From NCBI GenBank assembly GCA_903813345.2, contig CAIIXF020000003.1, positions 20,724,931 through 20,788,930 on the forward strand: a stretch of DNA of 64,000 bases, in the 5' to 3' direction. Of the stretch, positions 1-13,600 are shown piece after piece (within the stretch, counting starts at the first letter, position 1; every line of letters starts with the position of its first letter). A program made the translations under genes and the position numbers. Under the pieces are notes generated by a model. The model did no database searches, had not been told where the DNA came from, and saw only the letters and a list, made by a program, of their open reading frames with translations. The DNA is from Owenia fusiformis (Eukaryota; Annelida; Polychaeta; Sabellida; Oweniidae).

Positions 1-1040
1 GCCATTTTGAAAATAGCCGAGCTTTTGAACCAAGAGTCATAGGAGAGTTTTTTGTATTGATGTTGAACAAAAATAACTTAAAATGGGAATCCTATCGACA
101 GAGGGTTTAAGGTAAATGGTCCAAAAGTGAATTTTGCGAGACAGATGGACAAATCAATGTTAACTAAAATGGCTGAAAATAAATAAATGGATATAATTTT
201 TCGCTGATTTTTCGTAACAAAATTATTTCATACATCTACTCTTTACTTTGCAATGGATTTCTACAATGTAGGACACTTGAAATTATTTGTAAAGCTAGGA
301 AATGGGTCAAAAGTGAATTTCGCGAGAAAAAAATGGCGGCCATTTTGAAAATAGGCGAGCTTTTGAACCAGGAGTCATAGGGGAGTTTTCTGAATTCATG
401 TTGAACAGAAATAACTTAAAACAGGAATCCTATCGACAGAGGTTTTAAAACGTGCCACTGTTATTGACAGAAAGTGGATTTCGCGAGTCAGATAGACAAA
501 TCAATGTTAACTAAAATGGCTAAAAATAAAAAAATGGATACAATTTTTCGCTGATTTTTTGTAACAAAATTATTTCATATATCTAATCTTTACATTGATA
601 TGGATTTTTACAATGTAAGACACCTGAAATTATTTGTAAAGCTAGGAAATGGGCCAAAAGTGAATTTCGCGAGACAAAAGTGACCGCCATTTTGAAAATA
701 GGCGAGCTTTTGAACCAGGAGTCATAGGGGGGTTTTCTGTATTGATGTTGAACAGAAATAACTTAAAACAGGAATCCTATCGACAGAGGTTAGCTAGGAA
801 ATGGGCTAAAAGTGAATTTCGCGAGACAAAAGTGACGGCCATTTTGAAAATAGGCGAGCTTTTGAACCAGGAGTCATAGGGGAGTTTTCTGAATTCATGT
901 TGAACAGAAATAACTTAAAACAGGAATCCTATCGACAGAGGTTTTAAAACGTGCCACTATTGTTGACGGACAGACGGACGGACGGACAGACAGACGGACA
1001 AGTGAGTGATTGCAAAAGCTCACCATGTGAGCTAAAAAGT
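1..1040. repeat. Degenerate ~340-bp tandem repeat ending in a GACGGACA tract
   Basis: Units restart with GCCATTTTGAAAATA near 1, 339, 686 and 838, so two spacings of about 340 bp are followed by a short 152-bp one. Each unit carries the same text about an ATCCTATCGACAGAGG segment and a TTTCGCGAGACA segment. The array ends in a (GACGGACA)n-like tract at about 966-1001 followed by AGTGAGTGATTGCAAAAGCTC. The first unit is cut by the window edge. It looks like a dispersed family that has duplicated locally. No coding potential is seen. Confidence 0.75.
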
Positions 1041-3985
1041 AAATAAAAAACTTGATAAAATGTCACTATTTGTTTGCAATTACAAAAGTGTAACAATTTG
1101 TTAGACTTATACTGAATGCTGTTCACAAAAAACGCTGGCTACAAGTTTTAATGAATTTGTGTAGAGATAAGTTTTTAAATCTCTGGTAAAAATAACGGAT
1201 CTTTATTTCGAACATTCTTTAATCTATATCTCCACACGTACAAGAAGATCTTTTCAATTTGACTGGGGTATACTATCTCAAATCTACAGCTATGTCACAG
1301 ATTCATCCAATGTTTTATATATAGAGGACTAAGTATCCAATCCATCAGTTGATTCATTGCTAGTAGCGTAAAGTTGATTTACAATACAGAACATACCAAG
1401 TGATATCTTAATTGAGAACAATGTAAAAGATAACACAGCATTCACTTCAAAACTACACTTTATCTTTTATAATAGTTTAACATTCAATACATGTACAAAG
1501 AACATATACTGGGCATAAAATGTGTACACCCATTACACTAAAAGTAAAATGGCCCATATAATTTATCAAATTGCATATTTCATATATTTTAGAAAAATAA
1601 GTTTCAAACTTTACATTAAGTTGTTTGGCATGCTCTTTTGCATAAGTTGACAGCAGTTACTCAAAAGTGAGTGAAATCTTTGTTCAGCATTATTGGATTT
1701 TATACAGGAGAGGACATATGAATGAACGTTTTTCTCATTTTTTCCAAAGCCATGTAAAATAAAACTAAAACTTAAAATACACATATTGGTGATAGACCTG
1801 AATATTTGTAACATTTCATTGATTTCCCATAGCCTTACAATCATATACACAAATGGTTCACAACATCAAAGCAATAAATTGTTTCTCAAAAACATTATAA
1901 CACAATTCTACATTCATGATGACACACTGAGGTTTTAAGCTGGGCTACTGAAAGAACCATTCACCTTAATTTAGTTCATAATATTATTAAATTAACAATA
2001 TCTTATAAATAAAATAGAGTATTTTCTTATTGGTTATAATTCTTGTATTCAAGACAACAATATACTATATGTGAAAGATGGCTAAAACTATGTACATGTA
2101 CAAGTACCATGAATATAAGATTTGATGTTTCTCTTCACCCGTAGATCTGACATTATAAGCGTGAATGGGTTACCATGGTAGAATAAGTTGACAAGATAGT
2201 AGCTAGAATAAGCTAGAATAAGTTGACAAGATAGTAATAGATGACCTACCTCTAATTACCTCTTTTGTTCTTAATATTTGACCCTTTAAAAACAACTGCG
2301 AACTTAAGTTATTATTAATATACATTACCAGAGTGATGAATTTACACAAAAATGCATATGTATTGTCTTTTTGTATGAACATTTCAATCAATCAGTGTTG
2401 ATGCTATGGCAAAACATATGTGAGATAGACCAATAAAATAGAGGTTCATTTTTACATGACACTGGATAGGTTAATTTTGGGATATCTTGGGTATTCCCTC
2501 TCTTCACTTCAAGTTATTATCACAAGAAAACATGTCATATGTCAATTATCATCCCAAAATAATTCGCCATGACAACATGCTACCATGGAAACATGTGACC
2601 ATGACAACCAACTTGCCGATTTTGATGCTACAGGTTTATATGAATGAGGAATAGAAGAAATACTGCTTTGTAGTACACAATGCATAGTTGTCACTGTACA
2701 CAAAATGCAATATAAATCATAACAAGGGAGTAACATGAGAAAATGTCACCACCTGTAAATGGTTACAATGTGTGGCAACTGTCACATGCACCAACACAGA
2801 CTGTAAATACAATCCTCTAACACTGCTTTGAGACATGGTTTCCAATATCCATTCTTCGAACTAAAATTTTCAATTAAGTAATATCACTCACTCAAATATA
2901 TGGCATCTATTGTATATTGTATTGTATAAGAAAATATTCTGATTTCTAGAATCAGTATTAAGGCACCAAACAATCATAATACTATTCTAATACCTAATTT
3001 ACATTCTAATATCTAATGTATGTGTAAATCTAATACTGCACTACAATGTGTGATGTAGTTAAAGGAATAAGAAGGAATAGAGAGAAAAATGTTGGAAGTT
3101 GTCTTTCACCTTGTGACAAATAATTTGAAAATTGATTAGCGCATTATAGTATTATCCTTAAAAAAAGTCAGTACTGGTGGTTTCTAGAAGATAAGCATGA
3201 CATGGAGTAAAGAGAGAAAAATATTATAAAATCGTGACAGTTTTCGAAACTTTACTCTTAACTGATCTCTCTATCCCTTTAAGTCCCTTTAACAACTTAT
3301 AACTAAATCTTTCCAAGCACACTCATTTGATGGCACAGCAATTAATTGCATATGCTGTATATCCTTATGTTAAAATTTGAAGAAAATTACAATGTAAATG
3401 CACATTATATCTATATGATCAAGGCTTTATTGCATATGTATTCCTTATTGCCTATGAATATACACATTCTATGTGCATATTCCTATTGCTTGTACAGTGC
3501 ATATATGCTTTGTATATTGCCTCTAAATGCAGTCTAATAGCATGTGATTGCCTCTGAAATATATGCACTATCAGCTTGTGTATCTATGCACATTGCCTAT
3601 GAAATACTTGCCTGTGAAGATACATAAGCTTACTATTGCCTTTGCAGATACATGTGCATATTATAATGTACAATGAAACTTGTCTTAACTTACACCTCTC
3701 TCTAGCGAACATCAGTGTCTAGTAAATGTCCCTTCTCAGCACATACTCCACTAACTTCTATACCAAATTATCTCTCTGAACACCTACCTACAGTGAATAC
3801 ATTTTGTGGCTCCATGGATATTGGACCTAGATGTACACATATTTTACTGCATCCTGTTTATATGCATATTTTTGTGAATAGGCCTTACTTGTACATCTGA
3901 GTCTGAGTTTACATGTACGCCTATAATTGTATACAACTACTGTAGTATGTTTTGGCATCTCGACTCAAGAAGACTGGGCATCTAA
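1041..3985. other. Intergenic DNA, nothing recognised
   Basis: AT-rich sequence with no exon-like open stretch. From about 3330 to 3670 there is a loose, degenerate repetition of TGCATAT and TATTGCCT words. Any 3' untranslated region of the minus-strand Dok gene would run into this area, but no end could be placed. Confidence 0.5.
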
Positions 3986-4676
3986 ATTTTTTGAACCAAG
4001 ATAACAGAGTTCTGTTTGGACCTCCAGTCAGTTTAACTAGTTCCACATATCATTTACATGACCGGGAACACAGTTGAAATGGTCAGAATGACCATAAACA
4101 TGATAGAATAACCTTTTCAGCCCTCTGAAAATGTGACTAAAAATAGCTACGAGTAGGTGCTCAGGAAAGGTCACTGAACAGAATATTTTGACTTTTTCAG
4201 AAAATGTGCCCAATATATTGCTCTAAATGATACAATTCAAAAAAATTTGATATCATTCTTAGAAAAAGAAAAAATTGAAAAAAACTGAATTGAAAATCGA
4301 TCTATTTTCCTTTTTACTACAGCCATTATTGTTTCAGACGATTTTTTAAAATTTCAAAGATTGTGGCATTTAGAGCAATATATTGGACACATTTTCTGAA
4401 AAAATCAAAAGATTCTGTTCATTGACCTTTCCTGAGCACCTACTTTTAGCTATTTTTCAGTCACATTTTCAGAGGGCTAAAAAGGTTATTTTATCATGTT
4501 TATGGTCATTCTGACCATTTCAATTGTGTTCCTGGTCATGTAAATGATATTTGGAACTAGTTAAACTGACTGGAGGTCCAAACAGAACTCTGTTATCTTG
4601 GTTCAAAAAATTTTCAAAATCCAGCATGGCTTTGTCATTTTTTGTTTTGTCATTTCCTGTTAACTTCCATGAGACC
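3986..4676. mobile_element. Foldback element, TTAA family, abutting the Dok stop codon
   Basis: A long imperfect palindrome of about 690 bp. The left arm begins with GAACCAAGATAACAGAGTTC and the right arm ends GTTAACTTCCATGAGACC, next to TTAA at 4677-4680. A near-complete sister copy lies at 55647-56403, so family membership is secure. The left arm here lacks the outer ~60 bp present in the sister copy, so this copy is truncated at its left end. No coding sequence is seen. Confidence 0.85.
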
Positions 4677-7600
4677 TTAAGCAGGAGTATCATCATCATC
4701 TTTTCGTTTTTGCAAGAAGTTACGGAAATCTGGAGTTAAATATTTTTCTTCATATATCGGTACTGTGACGCCTTCATCTGCTGAAAAAATGATGTTTTCA
4801 TAATTGAATAATTATTGTTATATCATAGAAAGAAACTAGAAAGCATTGAATATTGTATTAGAAATGTACATAGTATTAATTGATTTACAGCATACAATAT
4901 GAAATTAGGACTAAGAATTTTTGATCTCCTCTTTATCTCCTCTTAAATTAAGAAGAAGACTCTCAACATTTAAATTAAAATGAATGATGTTGAATAATGT
5001 CATTTACAAATATTGAACTCGGAACATGTTACATGCAACATTGAACTTACCTGTAGGGGATGGTAACTCTGGCAGAGGTCTCCTAGCAGAGGCTGGTAAC
5101 GGAGGTATTGAAGGACTGGCTCCAACTGAAATATATCCAGTTGAACATAAAATAACAATTCACAATCTATCAGTGATCTTCGAAGTCACAGGTTTTTTCT
5201 CAAGTGGGTGCAAATTTCTCATTTCCACAATTCAGACCAAAATTGGTCAAAATATGCCCATTTTCATGATTTTTCTAATTTTCAAGTGGGTGCAAACGGA
5301 TTCTGAAATGGGTGTTAGCCTATTATCAAAATCTCAGTAGGGTGCTGCGCACACTTGCTTTAATGCTGGGGAAATCACTGTTTATGGCAACTACATGTTG
5401 TACAGTATATAAGGAAACAGCAAATAAAAAAATCTGCCATCTAATATGATAAGGAAACACTGGCAAGGGTAATTAAAACTGCAATGTCAATAAATACACA
5501 AAAACTAATCTCCCATTCTTGAATTACAGGGTGGGCCAAAAAACGCCACATTTTTATTTTCCAACCTACATTCCCCAAATGCAGTTATATAGTGCCAGGG
5601 GTTCTTAGTAATAATATAATGTAACAAGTCTTGTACTTGTATTAATCAAGATGACAAGATATAAAACTGTTTTTAAAGGATAGAAAGTTAGGAGAAAAGC
5701 AACAGAAGAGAAAGAAATATACATACTGTATTGATGCCAGAATATAGAGATAATGAACTGTACTTAAATACATCTGAGCAAAATTTGGGGATATGTCTGC
5801 TTTTTCATGTCATCATTTCTTGTTTCTTGTTCATAATGGTTTGCAAATCACGTTCCTGGCATTATACATGTAGGCTTAAAGCTGAACAAAATTATATTGA
5901 AGTACAAATGTATATGTAACATGGAAGCATACTTGCAAAGCGTGTAAAACATGAGAAATTGGACAGGGTGGGTTCATACAGAGTCGTGTATCTATTGCAC
6001 AATAACCGTCATTACCTGTAGTATTGGGAATTGATTGACTTCGACTTCTCTGCGTCAATGGTGGGGGAGGAGGAGGAATTAATGGAATAGCCAAGCCTGC
6101 TTCATCATCTGCTATCACCCCCCATGTTCCATCATAGTCGTCTTTGAGATCAGATGGTGGAAGGTTTTCTGGTCTCTTTGGAGGTGACCCATGGGGGAGT
6201 GGGGGTAGTGGTGTTTCAGGAAGGGTCCTTGACCTAACTGGCCTCCGTGGTCGAGCATTTTGTGAGTTCTGAAATGTTCGTGTAGATGTTAAACGAATGT
6301 TAGTAAATCATCAATTTCGAATATAAAAAAAAACATAAAAATTTAGAATTGGTCAGTACAGATTGACTCTGAGAAAAGAATTATTATATGGTGGACATTT
6401 TACATAGATCTGCAATATATGACAATTTCTTGGCAGCTTGATGTCCAAGCTGGATAAAACAGCAAATTTCATGACCGAAACTGAATGAACAATTTGTTAT
6501 ACACATTCTGTGGAGTGCTGTAAACAAACCAAGAGGTGCCTTGATGTGTTTTTTATCTATAAGGCAATCCTAATGTTTTATCTGTACATTGTAAAGTACA
6601 TGTACACATATGTATATGTACATTGAAAGATTTTTTCACATTTTTACCATAGGGACCTACCATGACTACCAATCTATACCTACTGACTTCTGTTATGCTG
6701 GTGCAATCAGACAACTTGCATTCCATTTAAAACACAACAGTAAAAAGTGTCCTAGAAGGGAATATCCATCAAAATGTACTTACCTGGGTATTTTGTGTAT
6801 TAACTTTTGTAGCAGCAAGGGCTAACGAGGCTGTGTGTAACTTCCTATGTATGAGATCAGACTCTGCAGTTGAGAACATAAACATCCCCTCCCCTGTGTC
6901 ACAAAACCTGCAAACATACATGTATAATTTAATACTTGGATAACATTAGCTTCACATTTCACATTTCATTGTGTTAACATTACAAATTTGTAACAATTTG
7001 TGACGGATACATATCATCAATGGTAAATGTAAATGCCAGTCACAAAAAAATTTGAAAATAAGAGTTTTGAAAAAGAATCTTCAAAAAAATTTGAAACAAA
7101 ACTTTTAAAAGTAAAATTTGAATTTTTTTAGAAAACTAGGTACTAGGTATAGGAGAAAGCAGTTATGATATGCATATCTTCCTTTTGATAACCCAATATC
7201 CAAAACCTCCCAGTACATAACCCTTATTCCCTGAATCCTGTCATCTATAGCCATACAAACCTCAGAAAGTTAAACTTGATTTTACACTAATATTATCAAA
7301 AATCAAAATTTGCCCCTAATACATATATCGGCTACAAACCTTCCTGCCTCAAATGTAAATTGAGAATCATCTCTGCCATATCTTCGTATTGCACCTACGG
7401 GCCAGCTGACCAGCAATTTCCCAGGGTGCAGTATATCCCAGAGGTTAACGTTCGAAGAAGTGATCTGAAGCAGACATTCACCTGAGATATCCAGCGCTGG
7501 GGTGGGAAGAAGGTAAACATTGAACTTATCTGAAAATATAAGCAGACATTTCATTCATATAAGTAAAACTCGGTGTCCAGAAATCTGTACATGTAAGAAT

Positions 7601-10600
7601 TGGCTGTAATGATATACATGTATTTATGTTGATGTAAAAAAGCCTGGGTCAATTGTGTTGCTCAGTGGTAGAGTACTTGCCTTATAGCAAGGGACTGTAC
7701 TGTAGGTCAGATCTCCACTGGGGTGGACCTTTTCATATCAGTCTTTAGCACAAGAGTGTTTTTTCTTATATTTCTATTCAAGCATGATAGCATGAAGTAC
7801 AATAAATAAAACAGTTTCAAGTTTCATTAACACGAAATGGGACAGGGTCCATGTCAAACATTCTGTAGTATCTTTAAAATATCTCTGGTTTTAGAGAGAG
7901 ACAGTAATTTATGAACCTCATTACTATCTTGATGAACCTAAGAAAAATATGCAAATATCATGTTCATTTCAGACCCAATTTTAAATTGATCAGTGAAATG
8001 TAAAAGCGTGACAAATAACTCATACCTTGTTGAATGCAAGTTATACCTTATGATTCATTTTTGAGACATTCATGTACTTTATTCTCCCCCCCCCTAGAAA
8101 ATACATCTTGTTTTAAGAATAATTGCAATCGATGTCATTTTAATCACATGCCAAAATCAGCCTTCAATCATGATATATCCTGTTCCTAGAACAACTAACT
8201 GTTTAGATCAGCATATACTAATTGATGCACTGCTATGACATTTGACTTCCTTGTTGATATTATTCAGAGAAAATGTTCACAATGAATTAATAGCAATATT
8301 TAACAGGATCTGTTCTAAAAATGTGAGGGACAGTCTCATAATTTAATTGTTTTTCAAAAGAATTCAACAAAGGCTACAAAGCTTAATATATCCATTTTGA
8401 CCTTTTCCTCAAAAATATTGTTATGATTATTGCAAAAAGCCCATTAGAATCTGCAAATGAAAATGAAATGAAACAACAAACAAAGACTCCTAGTATTTGC
8501 CCAATTAAAATGTTTCCTCTACCCAAAAGCCACTTAAAAATAACACTCATATTTCAATGCAGTTTGTTGTGAGTAACCTTGTTTTCCAAACAGCATTTCT
8601 TAGAACTAGATTCTTCCTATATCAACATAGGAAATGAGTAAGTGGTTTTTAATTGGGTCTGTGTTTATTTTTGTAAACATATATTTATCTCACTTCATTC
8701 TTTCCCCCATCATCATATTACAGTGTATGTACCATAAAAATAAGACAAGTCAAAATATCTTTAGAAAGGTCATCTCTCCAGAAATCAAAAATTATAAATA
8801 TTTCCTTGTATCTAGTTAAAAAATGATAGTTGGACAAGACCTTTTGCCATCAAAATTGATAAATCTAGCCCCCATCTTAAGAAAGAAAAACAGTAAAAAC
8901 TATCTAGCTAATCTGAACAAAACTGGGTGAGACAAAAATGTTTGGATTAACAGGGTGTTCACAATCACATGTTAAGGTTTCTTAATATGTGAACTGATGG
9001 GGATATAAAAATAGAACAGAGATAAAGTGTTCACATTGAGAGGTGGTCGGATTAGAGATGTGCTCAGGTATCTTAGTTTTACTGAACATCTACCATTACA
9101 AACAATATAGAATTTTATGTGCAAGTCACCTTGTGTGCTGTGAGTTTGAGTTACATCAGGTGGGGAGACATGAATTGTAGCAATGCCACATTCTTTACAG
9201 AGAGCTTCCACCCACTCATCTGCTTCAGCCTCTGAAATAAATGGATATGTACATCAAATGTTTTAATGTTCTAGATTCTCTCTTCTTAAAGAAACAGCCT
9301 CTAAAGTTTCTCTCTCTATGTACAGGGTGTTCAAAAAAAAACGCAACCCAAAGAAATCGCTATATCTTGGAAAATACCAGTCCAATTGTGTTCATTTTTT
9401 CAGGAAGGAAAGAAGAGACTGTGTATGTATAGCTCATGTTGTTAGTTAGTTGTAAAACATGATGCCTTGGACAAATGCTCAAAAGACATTAGTATTGGAA
9501 AGATACGAAAAACGCAGTCAGAGACTACTGCCACAGCAATAAAACCAAATAACTTTCTAACCATAGTGTTTTGGCTATTCAAATTTGGCACAAATCATCT
9601 TCATTCAATGTATGATAAATCTGTAGAGTGAAATCAAAATCACTCCAGGGACTTTACAGTTTTGGTTGAAATGCTCTCAAAACCCAGTCAAACACCCTGG
9701 TTCAGTCAGACTTAAGAAGGCATTTTGACCATGACTGTAAAGTCCCTGGAGTGATTTTAATGAAACTCCCCCAATTCACTACACATTATATGAAGATAAT
9801 TTGTGGTGAATCTGAAGTGCCAAAACACCATGGTTAGAAAGTTAGTAGGGTTTATTGCTCTGGCAGTCACCTCTGGTTGCGTTTTTCGTATCTTTCCAAT
9901 ACTAATGTCTTTGGAGAAGGTGTCCAAGGCATCATGTTTTACAACTAACTAACAGCAGGAGCTATACACACATAGTCTCATCTTTCTTTCCTGAAAAAAT
10001 GAACACAATTGGACAAGTATTTTCCAAGATATAGCGATTTCCTTGGGTTGCGTTTTTTTTTTGAACACCCTGTACATAGATTTAATGTACTGGATATTTT
10101 TTTCTTAAAGAAGCAGCCTCTAAAGTTTCTCTCTCTATGTACATAGATTTAATGAACTCGATATTTTTTATTAAAGAAGCAGCCTCTAAGGTTTCTCTCT
10201 CTATGTACATAGATTTAATGTACTGGATATTTTTTCTTAAAGAAGCAGCCTCTAAAGTTTCTCTCTCTATGTACATAGACTTAATGTACTGGATATTTTT
10301 TATTAAAGAAGCAGCCTCTAAAGTTTCTCTCTCTATGTACATAGATTTAATGTACTGGATATTTTTTTCTTAAAGAAACAGCCTCTAAAGTTTCTCTCTG
10401 TATGTACATAGATTTAATGTTCTGGATATTTTTTCTTAAAGAAGCAGTGCCTCTTACATTTCTCTCCCAGAAAATCATCTATGACCCATTCTTTGTTGAT
10501 ATAAAATCTTACATGCATTAGATATCTCTTGAGACCAACTTATGGGCACAGTATTGTTGATACTAGTATATTGAGAAAAGCAACAAAACATCCAACTGTC

Positions 10601-13600
10601 AGAGTTGAATGGAATTTCAGCTTTCCACAGGGAATTCCCATCACAAGCATCAGCATGTGACTTAAAATCAGATTTCGAGTGGATTGGTTGTTAGTTTATT
10701 TTCCAATTTCTGCCTGTCCAGTTAATAAATCATTTTTGCGTACAATCATGAAATTGACAATGTAAACATAGGAGTCCATATCCAACAGTTGGTACATAAA
10801 TGGCTGAATCTGTTTTACACCTCCTAGTGCAAACATTATCAAGGGGTACTCAATTATGCTCTTAACAGACACTGCCTCTTTAATTGATTTGTTTGAGTGC
10901 ACTACAATTCTACCTCTAATAAAAAATGAACACATAAACCTTTAATATGCCTTAATTAATTTGTTAAACAAATCAGAGGTAAATAAAAGCTTGTTGAATT
11001 CTTTACAAGTACAAAGTATGTCAAAAATACAAATTTCCAAAAAACTTTTGTCTGAAGTCTATGTTTTGTTTTTATTTTAGATACTTTCTAGACAATTTTC
11101 AATCTTTATTTGCTCAGTGAAACTTAAATTTAAGTCTGATTGCCTTATAACTATTGAGGCGTAGATGGTGAAAGTTGATACCTAGAGAAAGGAACTCACC
11201 TGATTCAACTGCAAAACAACGAGACGTCAAATCCTGGAAGACAATTGATACTGCATGTTTTTTAATGTCATTTGGCAATCTTGAAATACTTTTAATCTCT
11301 GAAAGTTCTATGGCTTTATGGATGGCAGACACATTTCTCGAAGCACTCTCATCTGGGTATTTCTCTAATCGTCTTGGCCCCTTGCTAGATGCCTTCCTAA
11401 GCATAACCCATCGTCTTTGCCAGGCCTGAAAAAAGATGTATAAATTGTGTACTACATTGGCTCATTGATTTCAGTAATAAAATAACTGTCATCTAATAAA
11501 CTGGTATAGAATCACTTAAGACTTACACTTTCGAAGATTACCATTTTATAATACTTGGCTTTTTCAATTATTTAATTGAACTAAAAAATATAATTGGCCA
11601 TTTATATAGAGACATGACTATCTCATTATTTGAACGTGTTTGAAGAAGTTTATTAATCTACCTGACAAAACAGTCATCTATTCAGTGAAATTACTTTCCA
11701 TTGGGAAATATTTTTAGAATCTTCAGAAGCAATACTGTACAATGATCACCAAATAGAGAAAGTTTCAACAGTTCAATGTTTTTCTCAGACTTTCTGCAAG
11801 CTGAACTACATGTGATTAAAGGTGCAACAATCGATGCAGAGGCTAAGCCATTTAACGATCATGAACCAGTATCAAAATATATTTAAGTTTGAATATTTCA
11901 TCAAGACCTTCATATATTTTTATTATCTCCAAAGAAACCCCTTGGATGAACATTATAATTTCATCTGATATTCCTCAATCCTCCTTAAACGTGATCTTAA
12001 AAATCTATAAGTGGGACTTCTTTTATAGAAGCTTTGAACTGAATTCACACTTCTAAATGCTGAAATTGATGCATACATTTAAGAAAATTGGTATGTCAGA
12101 GAACACGTTAAGCCAAATGCTGCCCTGATAACTGAAAAAGTCAAAATTTTCAAATTTTCTCTCTACAGGCCTTGTTGTTAAGTTACCAGTTCTGACCCCC
12201 ATTCCCTTATAATTTATTTTGCTGTATTTCCTACCTACTGAGGTTCTAGGTACATAACGAGCGGGAATATATAGTGTATCTAGGGACCGGGATGGATACA
12301 CGCTGTATCCATCCCGGTCCCGCTCCTGAAATTTTTTTTTTCAAAATTTTGTTTCAATTTTTTACAATTTTTTTTCAACATTTTTTTCAAAATTTTTTTC
12401 TCGAAATTTTTTTTCATATTTTTTTAAAAAATCTTTGTCAAAAATCTTTTTCACATTTTTTTCAAATTTTTTTTCAATTTTTTTTCAAAATTATTTTTCA
12501 CATTTTCTTTCAATTTCTTTTCAAATTTCTTTTTTTCAAATTTTTTGAAAATCTCACAAACTTTAAGACCAAGAAAACGTCGTACCTTAGTATGTTTTGG
12601 AATTTTGGATCTTTATAAGGTATGATGTACCTAGAAGTTGCTATAGAACCTCAGTAGGTATGAAATACATCTGTTATGTACTGGGAGGTTTTGGATACAG
12701 GGTTTATCCCAAGGGAAATATGTGTATCTCCCGAGGGACCTCCCAGTACATAACTGGTCCCTCGGGAGATACACATATTTCCCTTGGGATAAACCCTGTA
12801 TCCAAAACCTCCCAGTACATAACCGTTATATATTGTATAAGATATGTTGGAAGGCCGAAACTTAAACTGAATGACAGCATACCGTAGAATGAGATCTTAA
12901 AGAACAGGGCTTCGATTCAAAAACAAGACTGATGATAAATAAAATTATTATTCATGTGCATGTCTTGATTTGATTTGAAACTCTTGATTTAAAATCACAA
13001 CCCCCCCCCCCCTTCTACACCTTATCATCATGAGTTAAGTGCTTCCTTCAATTAATGTCACAGAGTTTGTTTGTGTTTATTTATGGCATGAAGAGATCCA
13101 CTAACAATTCATATTGACAGACAGCTAAATCAATATTTTTGAAGTCAACTTAATACATGTAATATATGTACATGTCTTTTCTAAAGTAAATATCATATTG
13201 TCCCTCGGAACAAAATCTATATTCCCTCTGGCCTCCAACAAAACAACCATTATATTATGCTCTGCAATATTATATTTGCACTGTATGAATTGAGGTTTTA
13301 TGAATGATATTCAATTATTAGTTTTTCGTGTTTGCGTGATACAGCAATAAAAGTAAACGTGACCATCAATACTACATTTGTAATAATTAAATGTCATATT
13401 ACTGTAGTGTATGTTAAGATCAGATATATGTGTTATGATAATCCACCAACTAATCAGAAACATATATTGCAGATAATCAAGTACTATTATCTTATCTTTC
13501 AATAGACTAGATGCAAGTAGAAACAATTTTGATTCACATCATTATAGATTAAAAATTCAGTCAAATTGATATCTTATTTGAAATTGACATTTAAAATTAC

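Noticed and set aside
4551-4739. Open frame MELVKLTGGPNRTL... repeated at 56278
   Set aside because: Part of the foldback repeat arm; opposite strand to the Dok last exon.
7655-7732. Functional tRNA gene
   Set aside because: The box-A-like region is good, but the T-arm and acceptor stem do not pair.
10082-10373. 22-residue repeat proteins on both strands
   Set aside because: 66-bp minisatellite artefact in an intron.
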